64,000 nt of DNA from Faecalicatena orotica (lineage in GTDB: Bacteria; Bacillota; Clostridia; Lachnospirales; Lachnospiraceae): contig NZ_QGDL01000007.1 in the NCBI RefSeq assembly GCF_003149245.1, forward strand, positions 186,001-250,000, in the 5' to 3' direction. The notes under the pieces are model-generated. The model had not been told where the DNA came from. It ran no database searches and saw only the letters and a program-made list of their open reading frames with translations. Shown here one piece after another: positions 26,615-34,115 of this stretch; the first letter of the stretch is position 1; each line of letters begins with the position of its first letter. Made by a program: the position numbers and the translations under genes.

Positions 26615-27568
26615 ATGAATACAATAGAAAACTTAAAGAAATACGACCTGCACTGCCATCTGGATGGCTCCCTCAGTGCAGTGACCATCCGGAAACTTGC
26701 ATGTGAGACCGGAAGGGACCTGCCGGATGATGCCGCCCTCTCAAGCCTCCTTCAGGTGCAGCCGGACTGCCGTAGTCTGAAGGAATACCTGATGAAGTTC
26801 GACCTGCCGCTGTCATGCCTGATTACGAAAGAAAATTTCCGTACGGCAGTCAGGGAAGTACTCCATGATGCGTCTCTGGAGAACGTTGTTTATATGGAAA
26901 TTCGTTTCGCCCCGCTCTTGTCCGTCCATGAACAGCTTTCTGCAAGGGAGATTATCGAGGGCGCCATCGAAGGAATGGAAGAGGGGAAGGCGGCTTACAA
27001 TGTGGACTGCGGCCTGATTCTCTGCGGGATGCGGCATATGGCTGTGGAGAAAAATGTAGAGCTGGTAAAGACAGCAAGGGAATATATGGATGCCGGTGTC
27101 TGCGCAGTTGACTTAGCCGGTGATGAGACATCATTTCCGGTGACGGGGCAGGCGAAGATGTTTGAGACAGCGCAGCGTCTTGGAATCCCTTTTACGATAC
27201 ATGCAGGAGAGTGCGGCAGTGCGAAAAGCATCCGGGATGCACTGGAACTCGGCGCGTCACGTATCGGACACGGCATTGCGGCCGGGAAAGATAAGGAGCT
27301 GAGAGAATACTGTGCCGGAAAACGGATTTGTTTTGAAATGTGTCCGACCAGCAACCTGCAGACCCATGCGGTGGAATCTATGGAAGAATACCCGTTCCTT
27401 TCATTTCTGGAGGCCGGGATACCGGTGACAGTCAATACAGACAACCGGACGGTGAGCAATACAACGATTACAAAAGAGCTGAAACTCCTTGAAAAATATT
27501 ATAAGCTGACTTATAGTGATATGGAACAGCTGATGAAATATGCAGAAGAGGCTGCTTTTCGAAAATAA
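26615..27568 (+). CDS. add: Adenosine deaminase
   Basis: Amidohydrolase of 317 residues. Zinc ligands: LHCHLDGSL at the N-terminus, the His of FTIHAGECGSA (whose Glu is catalytic), IGHGI and the Asp of VNTDNRTVSNT. It deaminates adenosine and deoxyadenosine to (deoxy)inosine, the substrate of DeoD. It lies nine bases after deoB. The end, EEAAFRK, is shorter than the usual ASF/AAF tail that continues 10 to 20 residues in typical members. The core is intact, so activity is still likely. Confidence 0.9.
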   Translation: MNTIENLKKYDLHCHLDGSLSAVTIRKLACETGRDLPDDAALSSLLQVQPDCRSLKEYLMKFDLPLSCLITKENFRTAVREVLHDASLENVVYMEIRFAPLLSVHEQLSAREIIEGAIEGMEEGKAAYNVDCGLILCGMRHMAVEKNVELVKTAREYMDAGVCAVDLAGDETSFPVTGQAKMFETAQRLGIPFTIHAGECGSAKSIRDALELGASRIGHGIAAGKDKELREYCAGKRICFEMCPTSNLQTHAVESMEEYPFLSFLEAGIPVTVNTDNRTVSNTTITKELKLLEKYYKLTYSDMEQLMKYAEEAAFRK

Positions 27569-27636
27569 GGGACGTAAGACTACATAAATTAGAAATACTA
27601 AACTACTTAATCAGGCATATCAGGGGAGAAGCAAAG

Positions 27637-28437
27637 ATGGGGTATAAGTTTATTGCGGCGGACATGGACGGGACACTGCTGAACCAGTCCGGGAAAATCA
27701 CACCGCGCACACTGGAGGCGGTCAAAAAAGCGGCGGAGAAGGGGATTCTTTTCTCGGTATCTACAGGCCGCCCGATACAGGGGGTCGAAATCTATCAGCC
27801 TATATTGAACCTGAAAGCTCCGTTTATCACTTATAACGGGGCTATGATTGTTCTTTCTGATACCCGTAAGATCCTGTTTCAGCAGGAACTTGAAAAAGAA
27901 GATGCCCGGAAGATCCTGAAGGCGGGCAGGGAATTCGAGACGACGATGTGCGTCTGGTCTGCGAACCGGCTGTATGGGAATGTGTTAAATGACAGGATTC
28001 ATGATTATAAGAAGCTCTCAGGGGTGGAACCGGAGCTGATTGAGGATGAGGAGGCACTTTTAGAGCAGGGGATCACAAAGATCCTGTGGTACGATGATGC
28101 CGGGTCCTTACTTAAGTGGCAGGATGAACTGGCCGCATGTGATTTTCACAATGTCACGTACTGTACCTCCAAACCCGTGTTTCTGGAGTTTTTCAACAGC
28201 AAAGTGTCGAAAGCGGCGGCAATGGCAAAAATAGGAGAGATGTATCACATAAGAAGAGAAGAAATGATCGCAGTCGGAGACGGTTTCAACGACCTGTCCA
28301 TGATAGAATACGCAGGCCTTGGCGTAGCGATGGGAAATGCACCCGAAGAAGTCAAAAAGAAAGCAGCATATATCACTGCATCCAACGAAAAGGACGGGAT
28401 CGCAGAGATGATAGAAAAATTTATCCTGAACACTTAA
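27637..28437 (+). CDS. Cof-type HAD phosphatase
   Basis: HAD hydrolase of 266 residues with motif I AADMDGTLLNQ (two Asp), motif II SVSTGRP, the Lys in NSKVSKAAAM and motif IV VGDGFNDLSMIEYAGLGVAM. The large C2-type cap between motifs II and III places it in the Cof/YidA group, which dephosphorylates sugar phosphates, FMN or similar. It ends the nucleoside block and may remove phosphate from a pathway intermediate, but no specific substrate is shown. Its stop codon is in the terminator stem. Confidence 0.88.
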   Translation: MGYKFIAADMDGTLLNQSGKITPRTLEAVKKAAEKGILFSVSTGRPIQGVEIYQPILNLKAPFITYNGAMIVLSDTRKILFQQELEKEDARKILKAGREFETTMCVWSANRLYGNVLNDRIHDYKKLSGVEPELIEDEEALLEQGITKILWYDDAGSLLKWQDELAACDFHNVTYCTSKPVFLEFFNSKVSKAAAMAKIGEMYHIRREEMIAVGDGFNDLSMIEYAGLGVAMGNAPEEVKKKAAYITASNEKDGIAEMIEKFILNT

Positions 28438-28511
28438 AAAGCACTGATACACCGGACTTCTGCGGCAGGGGATGATTCCCCCGCCCGTGTTCCGTGTTTC
28501 AGTGCTTTTTT
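28436..28511 (+). terminator. Terminator at the end of the nucleoside block
   Basis: Outer stem AAAAAGCACTGA (28436-28447) with TCAGTGCTTTTT (28499-28510), enclosing a GC-rich arm. It begins in the last codon of the HAD gene. Confidence 0.85.
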
Positions 28512-28617
28512 GATTTCATAAAACGTGATGGTTCAAAATACAAATATTCAAATGGATGATAATAATCGTACACCGGAATAAAATATGTTTGGAACTATTG
28601 GTTCTATAGAAAAATTC

Positions 28618-28830
28618 TTATGCAGCGCAAACGTTGGCCGCTTTCAGCTTTCTGCTGTCTTTCGGGTCAGTCTCTGTATCAAATGTTACCTTCTGACCTT
28701 CTTCAAGGCTTTTGTATCCATTAGACACAATTGCTGAAAAATGAACGAAAACGTCATTTCCTGAATTGTCGTCTGTGATGAAACCAAATCCCTTCTGTGC
28801 ATTAAACCATTTTACTGTACCGTTATTCAT
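28618..28830 (-). CDS. cspA: Cold shock protein
   Basis: Single OB-fold nucleic acid chaperone of 70 residues. The start at 28830 is set by GGAGG ten bases before. The frame extends upstream in the leader without meaning. RNP1 is KGFGFI and RNP2 is DVFVHF, and the N-terminus [10 protein letters not shown] is typical. It binds single-stranded RNA/DNA and relieves hairpins in cold or stress. The leader is about 105 bases and contains a terminator-like hairpin with a T7 tail, suggesting control of readthrough, perhaps by the protein itself. Confidence 0.95.
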   Translation of the reverse strand: MNNGTVKWFNAQKGFGFITDDNSGNDVFVHFSAIVSNGYKSLEEGQKVTFDTETDPKDSRKLKAANVCAA

Positions 28831-28868
28831 AATCAGTACCTCCATTTTAATATTTGTATTAACCGAAC

Positions 28869-28910
28869 AAAAAAAGAAGGACAATGAATTAATAAGATTC
28901 ATTGCCCTTC
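28869..28910 (-). promoter_or_regulatory. Terminator-like hairpin in the cspA leader
   Basis: On the minus strand a 14-base stem (28910-28897 with 28889-28876, one G-U) is followed by seven U. It lies between the inferred cspA promoter and its ribosome site, so it is either a leader attenuator or a terminator for the upstream CarD-like gene, or both. Confidence 0.7.
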
Positions 28911-28941
28911 CGGTTTTCGATTCAAATTAACAACTGTTGTT

Positions 28942-28970
28942 ACTTTACCATACAAATAAATGAATGTCAA
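28942..28970 (-). promoter_or_regulatory. cspA promoter
   Basis: Minus-strand TTGACA (28970-28965), 17-base spacer and TAAAGT (28947-28942). The start would be near 28935, giving the long 5' leader. Confidence 0.65.
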
Positions 28971-29031
28971 GAAAATTTTGAAAATTCTGAAAATTTATTT
29001 TCACAGACAACGGGCTAAAGTCTTTAATCTT

Positions 29032-29517
29032 TTATAATGCATCTTCAATCCAGCCGTGCAGCTGGTCTATCGGTACGTTCAATGCAACTGAAAATTCATA
29101 GTCGATTAATTTCCCGACTTTTTGCAGGTAGCGGTCATCGCTGACACAGAGGTGCTTTCCGGTTCCGACACGCCTGTTTTTCTCCTGAAGGATTCCCTTG
29201 AACATCTTGAGCCGTGTCAGGCAGCAGCCGTTCTTGATCACATCGAGATATTCCTTGTCTCGTTCCTTTGCATTCGGGTTATACTGTCCTTCGATCTCGG
29301 GTAGCTTTGCAAGGCAGTTGGCAGCGGTTTCACGGGAAATCACGGTGCGGAGTTTATCCTCATTCTCTAAAGTTACATAGACTACGTTTTTGGAATTTTC
29401 TAAAGATTCCAGTGTATAATATTTTCGGTCTGATTTGATAAAATCGGGAACACCGATATCTTTAATTGTATACAGGTCACCATTCTCATAAACTACGATT
29501 TCATTGATTTGATACAT
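29032..29517 (-). CDS. CarD/CdnL-like transcriptional regulator
   Basis: Protein of 161 residues. The N-terminal half (about 1-60) is a CarD/TRCF RNA-polymerase-interacting Tudor-like domain, starting MYQINEIVVYENGDLYTIKD and including KYYTLESLENSKNVVYVTLE. The C-terminal half is helical (RDKEYLDVIKNGCCLTRLKM). Such proteins bind the RNA polymerase beta subunit and change open-complex stability at many promoters. A structured leader (29557-29598) precedes it. Confidence 0.8.
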   Translation of the reverse strand: MYQINEIVVYENGDLYTIKDIGVPDFIKSDRKYYTLESLENSKNVVYVTLENEDKLRTVISRETAANCLAKLPEIEGQYNPNAKERDKEYLDVIKNGCCLTRLKMFKGILQEKNRRVGTGKHLCVSDDRYLQKVGKLIDYEFSVALNVPIDQLHGWIEDAL

Positions 29518-29556
29518 TTTTCACCCTTACTTTCTGAAACTGATTAACAAAAGGAA

Positions 29557-29598
29557 AAGCTACCCTGACAACTGCGGCAAAGTAGTCAGACGTAGCTT
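29557..29598 (-). promoter_or_regulatory. Stem-loop in the CarD-like gene leader
   Basis: Arms AAGCTAC/GTAGCTT with an inner CTGAC/GTCAG, followed on the minus strand by TTTTCCTTTTG. It lies 40 bases ahead of the start codon and may attenuate transcription. Confidence 0.45.
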
Positions 29599-29659
29599 AT
29601 TTAACTATTATAGCACAAAATTACGGAAAATTGAATAGGAAATTCAAGGAGCAGGTTCC

Positions 29660-29722
29660 ATGTCGAAGAAAAAGAAAATTAGGGCTTCCTTTTTCTTCGC
29701 ATTTGGAGTATTATGTAGTTAG
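29660..29722 (+). CDS. Possible 20-residue basic peptide
   Basis: ATG at 29660 behind AAGGAGC, encoding MSKKKKIRASFFFAFGVLCS. It ends inside a palindrome ahead of the metal-binding gene. The sequence also forms a hairpin (29665-29698), so it may be a leader rather than a translated ORF. Confidence 0.25.
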   Translation: MSKKKKIRASFFFAFGVLCS

Positions 29723-29733
29723 TTAAAACTAAC
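29718..29733. promoter_or_regulatory. Palindrome resembling a DtxR-type metal box
   Basis: GTTAGTTAAAACTAAC is a perfect 16-base palindrome 28 bases before the metal-binding protein gene. TTAGTTA-type dyads are used by DtxR/MntR-like repressors in Firmicutes. The assignment is an inference. Confidence 0.4.
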
Positions 29734-29760
29734 AAAATACAGAGAGGAAAGTGATAGATT

Positions 29761-30117
29761 ATGTCAACTGCGATTATATGTATCGTCATCATTGTTATCT
29801 GCATATTCGGTATCAGAAGTTATACAAAGCGTCTGTCCAGCGGCTGCTGTGGCGGCGGAGAGACAGAGAAGAGCGTGAAACCGGCGGATAAGAATGCGGA
29901 TCATTATCCCTACGTCAAAAAAATCAGGATTGAAGGAATGACATGTCCCAACTGTGCGAGGAGGATTGAGAATGCATTTAACAAGATTGACGGAATGTGG
30001 GCAAAGGTGGATTCTTCTTCGGGATATGGCACGATCTTGATGAAACAGGAAAAAGACGATGCGGAACTGAAGCGGATTGTACAGAGAGCCGGTTATACTG
30101 CGGCTCAGATTGAATAA
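29761..30117 (+). CDS. Membrane-anchored heavy-metal-associated protein
   Basis: Protein of 118 residues. Residues 4-20 form a membrane helix (IICIVIIVICIFGI), followed by a basic stretch and SSGCCGGGE, a Cys-rich tail like that of FeoB-associated proteins. Residues 50-116 form an HMA domain with the metal-binding loop GMTCPNCARRIENAF. The CxxC should bind Cu(I), Zn or another soft metal on the cytoplasmic side. No P-type ATPase or feoB gene is near. A palindrome upstream resembles a metal-repressor box. Confidence 0.8.
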   Translation: MSTAIICIVIIVICIFGIRSYTKRLSSGCCGGGETEKSVKPADKNADHYPYVKKIRIEGMTCPNCARRIENAFNKIDGMWAKVDSSSGYGTILMKQEKDDAELKRIVQRAGYTAAQIE

Positions 30118-30150
30118 AAAAGTACCGCGTCTATCCGTGGTACTTTTTTT
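30117..30150 (+). terminator. Rho-independent terminator of the HMA gene
   Basis: Stem AAAAAGTACC/GGTACTTTTT with seven T. Confidence 0.88.
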
Positions 30151-30340
30151 CTGCAAGTCCCTTTTTTCCTTCAGCTGGCAGATTACCGTCAGAATCTGTA
30201 CAGAATGCCTGATATAAACTGATTCTGTAATCTCTGCCATCTATTTCAATTCAGTTCATGCGTAATTGCACGCGTCAGAAAAGGTGCGATAGTAACCAAC
30301 TTCTTTTTTTCATATTTTATCCCAAAATGCAGTTATTTTT
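30151..30340. other. Intergenic region with a stem-loop
   Basis: No gene is seen. Positions 30177-30238 can fold into an imperfect hairpin (GGCAG/CTGCC, CAGAATC/GATTCTG). Its role is unknown. Confidence 0.35.
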
Positions 30341-30343
30341 TTC

Positions 30344-30372
30344 TTGACATCCTGTAACCATAAGCATATAAT
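30344..30372 (+). promoter_or_regulatory. Consensus promoter of marR-MATE
   Basis: TTGACA (30344-30349), 17-base spacer and TATAAT (30367-30372): a perfect sigma-A promoter. Its -10 box lies in the left arm of the repressor-like dyad. Confidence 0.85.
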
Positions 30373-30414
30373 AGTTGTACTGTACAACTGTTGTATTATA
30401 TAACTATTATATGC
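30364..30414. promoter_or_regulatory. Nested MarR-type operator
   Basis: Outer perfect 13-base arms GCATATAATAGTT (30364-30376) and AACTATTATATGC (30402-30414) flank an inner palindrome AGTTGTAC-T-GTACAACT (30373-30389). Both cover the -10 box and start site, so a repressor bound here would block transcription. Confidence 0.65.
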
Positions 30415-30450
30415 TAATCTCGAATACGATGGCACATGTAAGGAGTACAT

Positions 30451-30888
30451 ATGAATAACTATTATGTAAGCATCATCAGACGCAGCGAGCTGGCCTATAT
30501 CCGCAGTGAACTGGAAGCATTCGGGCTGATTCCATTGGAAGGAAGACTGATCCGTCTGTTGAAAGACCGCCGCTGCAGGCAGGAGGAACTGGGAGAGGCC
30601 CTTGATATCGATAAGGGCAGGATTGCACGTACGATCTATATGCTGGAGGAAAAGGGGCTTGTCTGCCGGATTACGAATGATAAGAACCGGCGGCAGAAGC
30701 TTGTTTCACTGACGGAAAGAGGGAACGAGATATACGGCACTATCTGCAGGATCTACGAGGCATGGGACGACATCTGCTATGAAGGCTTTACAGATGAAGA
30801 AAGAGAACAGAATCATGAATTCATAAAACGTATTTCCCAGAATGTGCTGGAATACAAAAAAGAAAATGGGGGAAAGAAAAATGGTTAA
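30451..30888 (+). CDS. MarR-family regulator
   Basis: Winged-helix regulator of 145 residues. The DNA-binding core is CRQEELGEALDIDKGRIART followed by the wing EKGLVCRITNDKNRRQKLV, both typical of MarR. Terminal helices should form the dimer interface. It overlaps the downstream MATE gene by eight bases and has a nested palindromic operator over its own promoter. It is therefore likely to repress its own operon until a drug or metabolite binds. Confidence 0.9.
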   Translation: MNNYYVSIIRRSELAYIRSELEAFGLIPLEGRLIRLLKDRRCRQEELGEALDIDKGRIARTIYMLEEKGLVCRITNDKNRRQKLVSLTERGNEIYGTICRIYEAWDDICYEGFTDEEREQNHEFIKRISQNVLEYKKENGGKKNG

Positions 30889-32239
30889 AAATCTTACGAA
30901 CGGCAGACCCTTGAAGCTGCTGTTTTTCTTTGCACTGCCGATGGTACTGGGAAACCTGTTCCAGCAGCTTTATAATATGGTCGACTCGATGGTGGTCGGG
31001 AAATTTGTCGGTGAGGATGCGCTGGCGGCGGTTGGTTCTTCCTTCCCTGTTGTATTTTTGGCCGTAGCGGTAGCAGCAGGGCTGTCAATGGGATGTACAG
31101 TTGTTATTTCCCAGCTTTTTGGTGCGGGACAGATCAAAGAGATGAAGACGACGATTTACACGGCGCTGATTGCTTTGGGTGTCATCGGACTTGTGATCAT
31201 GGCAGCAGGAGAAATAATCTCACTGCCGCTTCTGAAACTTCTTGGGACCAATCAGGAAATTCTGGCAGACTCACTGACATATCTGAGAATTTATTTCGGC
31301 GGGGCAGTCTTCCTTTTTCTATATAATACACTGAACGGTATTTATAACGCACTCGGGGACAGCAACACACCCCTGAAGTTTTTGATGGTATCTGCACTGA
31401 CAAACATCGGCCTGGACCTACTTTTTGTTATTAAATTCGGTATGGGGGTTGCAGGCGTTGCATGGGCGACTCTGATTGCACAGGGACTGTGTGCGGTCAT
31501 TTCATTTACCGTGCTGATGAGGAGGCTCAGAAAGATGGAGAATGAACCCGCATATGCAGATCAGAAACCGGGGCTTTTTGAGTGGGCTGCGGCGAAGAGG
31601 ATTGCGAAAATCGGTGTGCCTTCCATGATCCAGCAGTCCATCGTTTCCATCAGCATGATGCTGATGCAGGGGCTGGTGAATTCTTACGGCAAGGTATTCG
31701 TGGCAGGCTATACGGCGGCTACAAAGATAGATACACTGGCAATGATGCCGAATATGAACTTCTCCAATGCCATGTCCAGTTATACGGCCCAGAATATCGG
31801 GGCGGGAAAAGAGGACAGGGTGATACAGGGTTATAAGGCGAGCCTCTTGATGGTCCTGATCTTTTCTGTTATTATTACAGGTGTTATCTTCCTGTTCGGA
31901 CCGAACCTTCTGGGGCTTTTCCTGAATGCCGGTTCAGCCGGAAGTGCAATGGCATATGGTATGAAATATATGAAAACGGTATCTGTATTCTATGTGCTGA
32001 TGGGATTCATGTTTGTAGGAAACGGAATGTTAAGAGGAGCCGGTGATATGGGGGCATTCATGTTGAGTTCCATGTCCAATCTGGTTGCACGTGTCATCAT
32101 CGCGTACCTGCTGGCACACTTCATCGGTTCCAGTGCAATCTGGTGGTCAATACCGATTGGATGGGGGATCGGTGCGATCTTCTCATTCCTGCGGATCAGG
32201 AGCGGGAAGTGGAAAACGAATAAACTTCTGAAAGAATAG
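30881..32239 (+). CDS. MATE-family efflux transporter (MarR-linked)
   Basis: Multidrug/toxin extrusion protein of 452 residues with twelve expected helices in two homologous halves. The ATG at 30881 has GGGGGAAAG ahead. The frame extends upstream to 30842. MATE signatures: PMVLGNLFQQLYNMVDSMVV in half one and SMIQQSIVSISMMLMQGLVN in half two. It exports drugs or metabolites by Na+ or H+ exchange. It is cotranscribed with the MarR regulator that probably controls it. Confidence 0.92.
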   Translation: MVKNLTNGRPLKLLFFFALPMVLGNLFQQLYNMVDSMVVGKFVGEDALAAVGSSFPVVFLAVAVAAGLSMGCTVVISQLFGAGQIKEMKTTIYTALIALGVIGLVIMAAGEIISLPLLKLLGTNQEILADSLTYLRIYFGGAVFLFLYNTLNGIYNALGDSNTPLKFLMVSALTNIGLDLLFVIKFGMGVAGVAWATLIAQGLCAVISFTVLMRRLRKMENEPAYADQKPGLFEWAAAKRIAKIGVPSMIQQSIVSISMMLMQGLVNSYGKVFVAGYTAATKIDTLAMMPNMNFSNAMSSYTAQNIGAGKEDRVIQGYKASLLMVLIFSVIITGVIFLFGPNLLGLFLNAGSAGSAMAYGMKYMKTVSVFYVLMGFMFVGNGMLRGAGDMGAFMLSSMSNLVARVIIAYLLAHFIGSSAIWWSIPIGWGIGAIFSFLRIRSGKWKTNKLLKE

Positions 32240-32268
32240 GAAAACCGTCAGTATCATCCGGAGGGCAT

Positions 32269-32934
32269 ATGATCAGAATTTTGTTAATCGAAGATGATGA
32301 GACAATTTCATTTGGCATTACAGCAGCATTAAAACGAAAAGGATATATGTGTACAGCCTGTTCCACGGTTAAAGCGGGGAAACAGGCTGTTTCCGATGAG
32401 TTTCAGCTTATCCTGCTCGACCTCAATCTGCCGGATGGCAGCGGCTATGATTTCTGCAGATGGGTAAAGGAACGATTTAAGACTCCGATCATTTTCCTGA
32501 CGGTCCGGGATGATGTCCGGGATATTACGAAAGGGCTGGATATGGGGGCCGACGACTATGTGACGAAACCGTTCCATATTGAAGTTCTGGAGTCGAGGAT
32601 GAAAGCCGTACTCAGAAGGGTGCCGGAAGAAAAGCAGAACCTGCTGTCGTGCGGGGACATCTGTCTCGATAAGGATAAGATGCAGGTCAGCATAAACGGG
32701 GACGAGGTGGAACTGACGGCTCTGGAATACCGCCTTCTGTGCGTGCTGCTCGAGAATAAGGGCAGGACTCTGCCGAGAAATCTGATACTCGATAAACTGT
32801 GGGATGCGGAAGGCAATTTCGTTAATGATAATACACTAACAGTCACTGTAAAACGGCTGAGGAAGAAACTGTCCGGCACAGAGCTTATCGTTACGATACG
32901 CGGTATCGGTTACAGGATGGAGGATAAAGCATGA
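32269..32934 (+). CDS. OmpR-family response regulator
   Basis: Response regulator of 221 residues. Receiver: E8/D9/D10 acidic pocket, phosphoacceptor D51 in LILLDLNLPDGSG and Lys in DDYVTKPFH. The winged-helix C-terminal domain contains LTALEYRLLCVLLENKGRTL and ends VTIRGIGYRMED. It overlaps the kinase gene by four bases. The convergent ABC exporter downstream suggests it belongs to a regulator-kinase-transporter module of the BceRS/VraRS or VanRS type. Confidence 0.93.
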   Translation: MIRILLIEDDETISFGITAALKRKGYMCTACSTVKAGKQAVSDEFQLILLDLNLPDGSGYDFCRWVKERFKTPIIFLTVRDDVRDITKGLDMGADDYVTKPFHIEVLESRMKAVLRRVPEEKQNLLSCGDICLDKDKMQVSINGDEVELTALEYRLLCVLLENKGRTLPRNLILDKLWDAEGNFVNDNTLTVTVKRLRKKLSGTELIVTIRGIGYRMEDKA

Positions 32935-34112
32935 AACAGCGGGGAATGAAAGCATTTCTGATCTCCTTCATACTCTGGCTCATCCCCGTCTTCGCGGGAG
33001 GTTTCGTGACAGCTGCATTTTTAAGCGCACACGAATATAACATGACGGCAAATCTGGCAGAAGCAGTTCAAAGGGAGGGGTCCCTTCCGGAGGCACTGAA
33101 AGATGCCTATAGAAAAGGAGACGAAGCAGGCAGCAGCGCCCGGGCATACTTAAAGAGGTATGGATACAGAAGGCTGGGAAGGTTTACGGATAATCTTCCA
33201 TTCACTCTTATGCTCAATCTGGTACTGTTTGAGACAGCGGGCTGCATCGTATTTTTTGCAGAAGGAAAACGTAAGAAGAAACAGGCAGAGAGAATTACAG
33301 AACTGACCAATTACTTAAAAGCGGCAGACCAGGGCAGGGCGGCCGTACTCATGCGGAAAGAGGATGCATTTTCCCATCTGGAAGATGAGATTTACAAGAC
33401 CGTTGCCGAACTTTACGGTACAAAAGAAGAGGCAGTGAAAGACCATGAAATACTGGCAGCGAGGATTGCCGATATTGCACACCAGTTAAAAACGCCGCTT
33501 ACGTCTATGTCGCTGATGACGGAATTACTGGAACCTTCCCAGAAGGAAGAACAGGAATATCTTGAACGGCTGAAGCATCAGGTCGAACGGCTGAAAGGTC
33601 TGGTAGACGGACTTCTGGCACTTGCGAAGCTGGATTCCCATACACTTAAGCTGCATATGGAGGCAGCAGACATGGAAGACCTGTTGGATGCCGCTAAAGA
33701 GCCGCTTCAGGATATGCTGGACAAAAGGCAGGTAAAACTGGATGTCCGGCCGCCGGAAAGCGGGCAGGAAATCTGGATAAATGCAGATATGCAGTGGACA
33801 TCCGAGGCCATTTTAAATGTATTTAAAAATTGTGCGGAGCATACGCCACAAGGCGGAGTGATCCGCATAAACTATGAGCAGAATCCGTTATATACGGAGC
33901 TGCTGATTGAAGACGGAGGCACCGGCTTTTCCAAGAAAGACATGCCTCATTTATTTGAACGGTTTTACAGGGGGGAACGTGCCGGAAAAGACAGCGCCGG
34001 GATCGGGCTTGCGCTTACCAAACTGATTTTGGAAGAACAGAACGGGCAGATCCGTGCAGAGAACTCTGCTGACGGACATGCCCGGTTCTGTATAAGATTC
34101 TATAAAAAATAG
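32931..34112 (+). CDS. Sensor histidine kinase next to an ABC exporter
   Basis: Kinase of 393 residues. Membrane helices lie at about 8-30 and 89-110, with an external loop of about 55 residues. The phosphoacceptor is H184 in DIAHQLKTPLTSMSLM. N box NVFKNCAEHTP, G1 EDGGTGF and G2 SAGIGLALTKLIL follow. The medium external loop differs from the very short loops of true BceS kinases, so it may sense a ligand itself. The gene ends four bases before the stop of the convergent permease gene. Confidence 0.92.
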   Translation: MKQRGMKAFLISFILWLIPVFAGGFVTAAFLSAHEYNMTANLAEAVQREGSLPEALKDAYRKGDEAGSSARAYLKRYGYRRLGRFTDNLPFTLMLNLVLFETAGCIVFFAEGKRKKKQAERITELTNYLKAADQGRAAVLMRKEDAFSHLEDEIYKTVAELYGTKEEAVKDHEILAARIADIAHQLKTPLTSMSLMTELLEPSQKEEQEYLERLKHQVERLKGLVDGLLALAKLDSHTLKLHMEAADMEDLLDAAKEPLQDMLDKRQVKLDVRPPESGQEIWINADMQWTSEAILNVFKNCAEHTPQGGVIRINYEQNPLYTELLIEDGGTGFSKKDMPHLFERFYRGERAGKDSAGIGLALTKLILEEQNGQIRAENSADGHARFCIRFYKK

Positions 34113-34115
34113 GTG

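Noticed and set aside
28441-28620. A riboswitch upstream of cspA or after the HAD gene
   Set aside because: The region contains the terminator of the HAD gene and no conserved riboswitch core I recognise.
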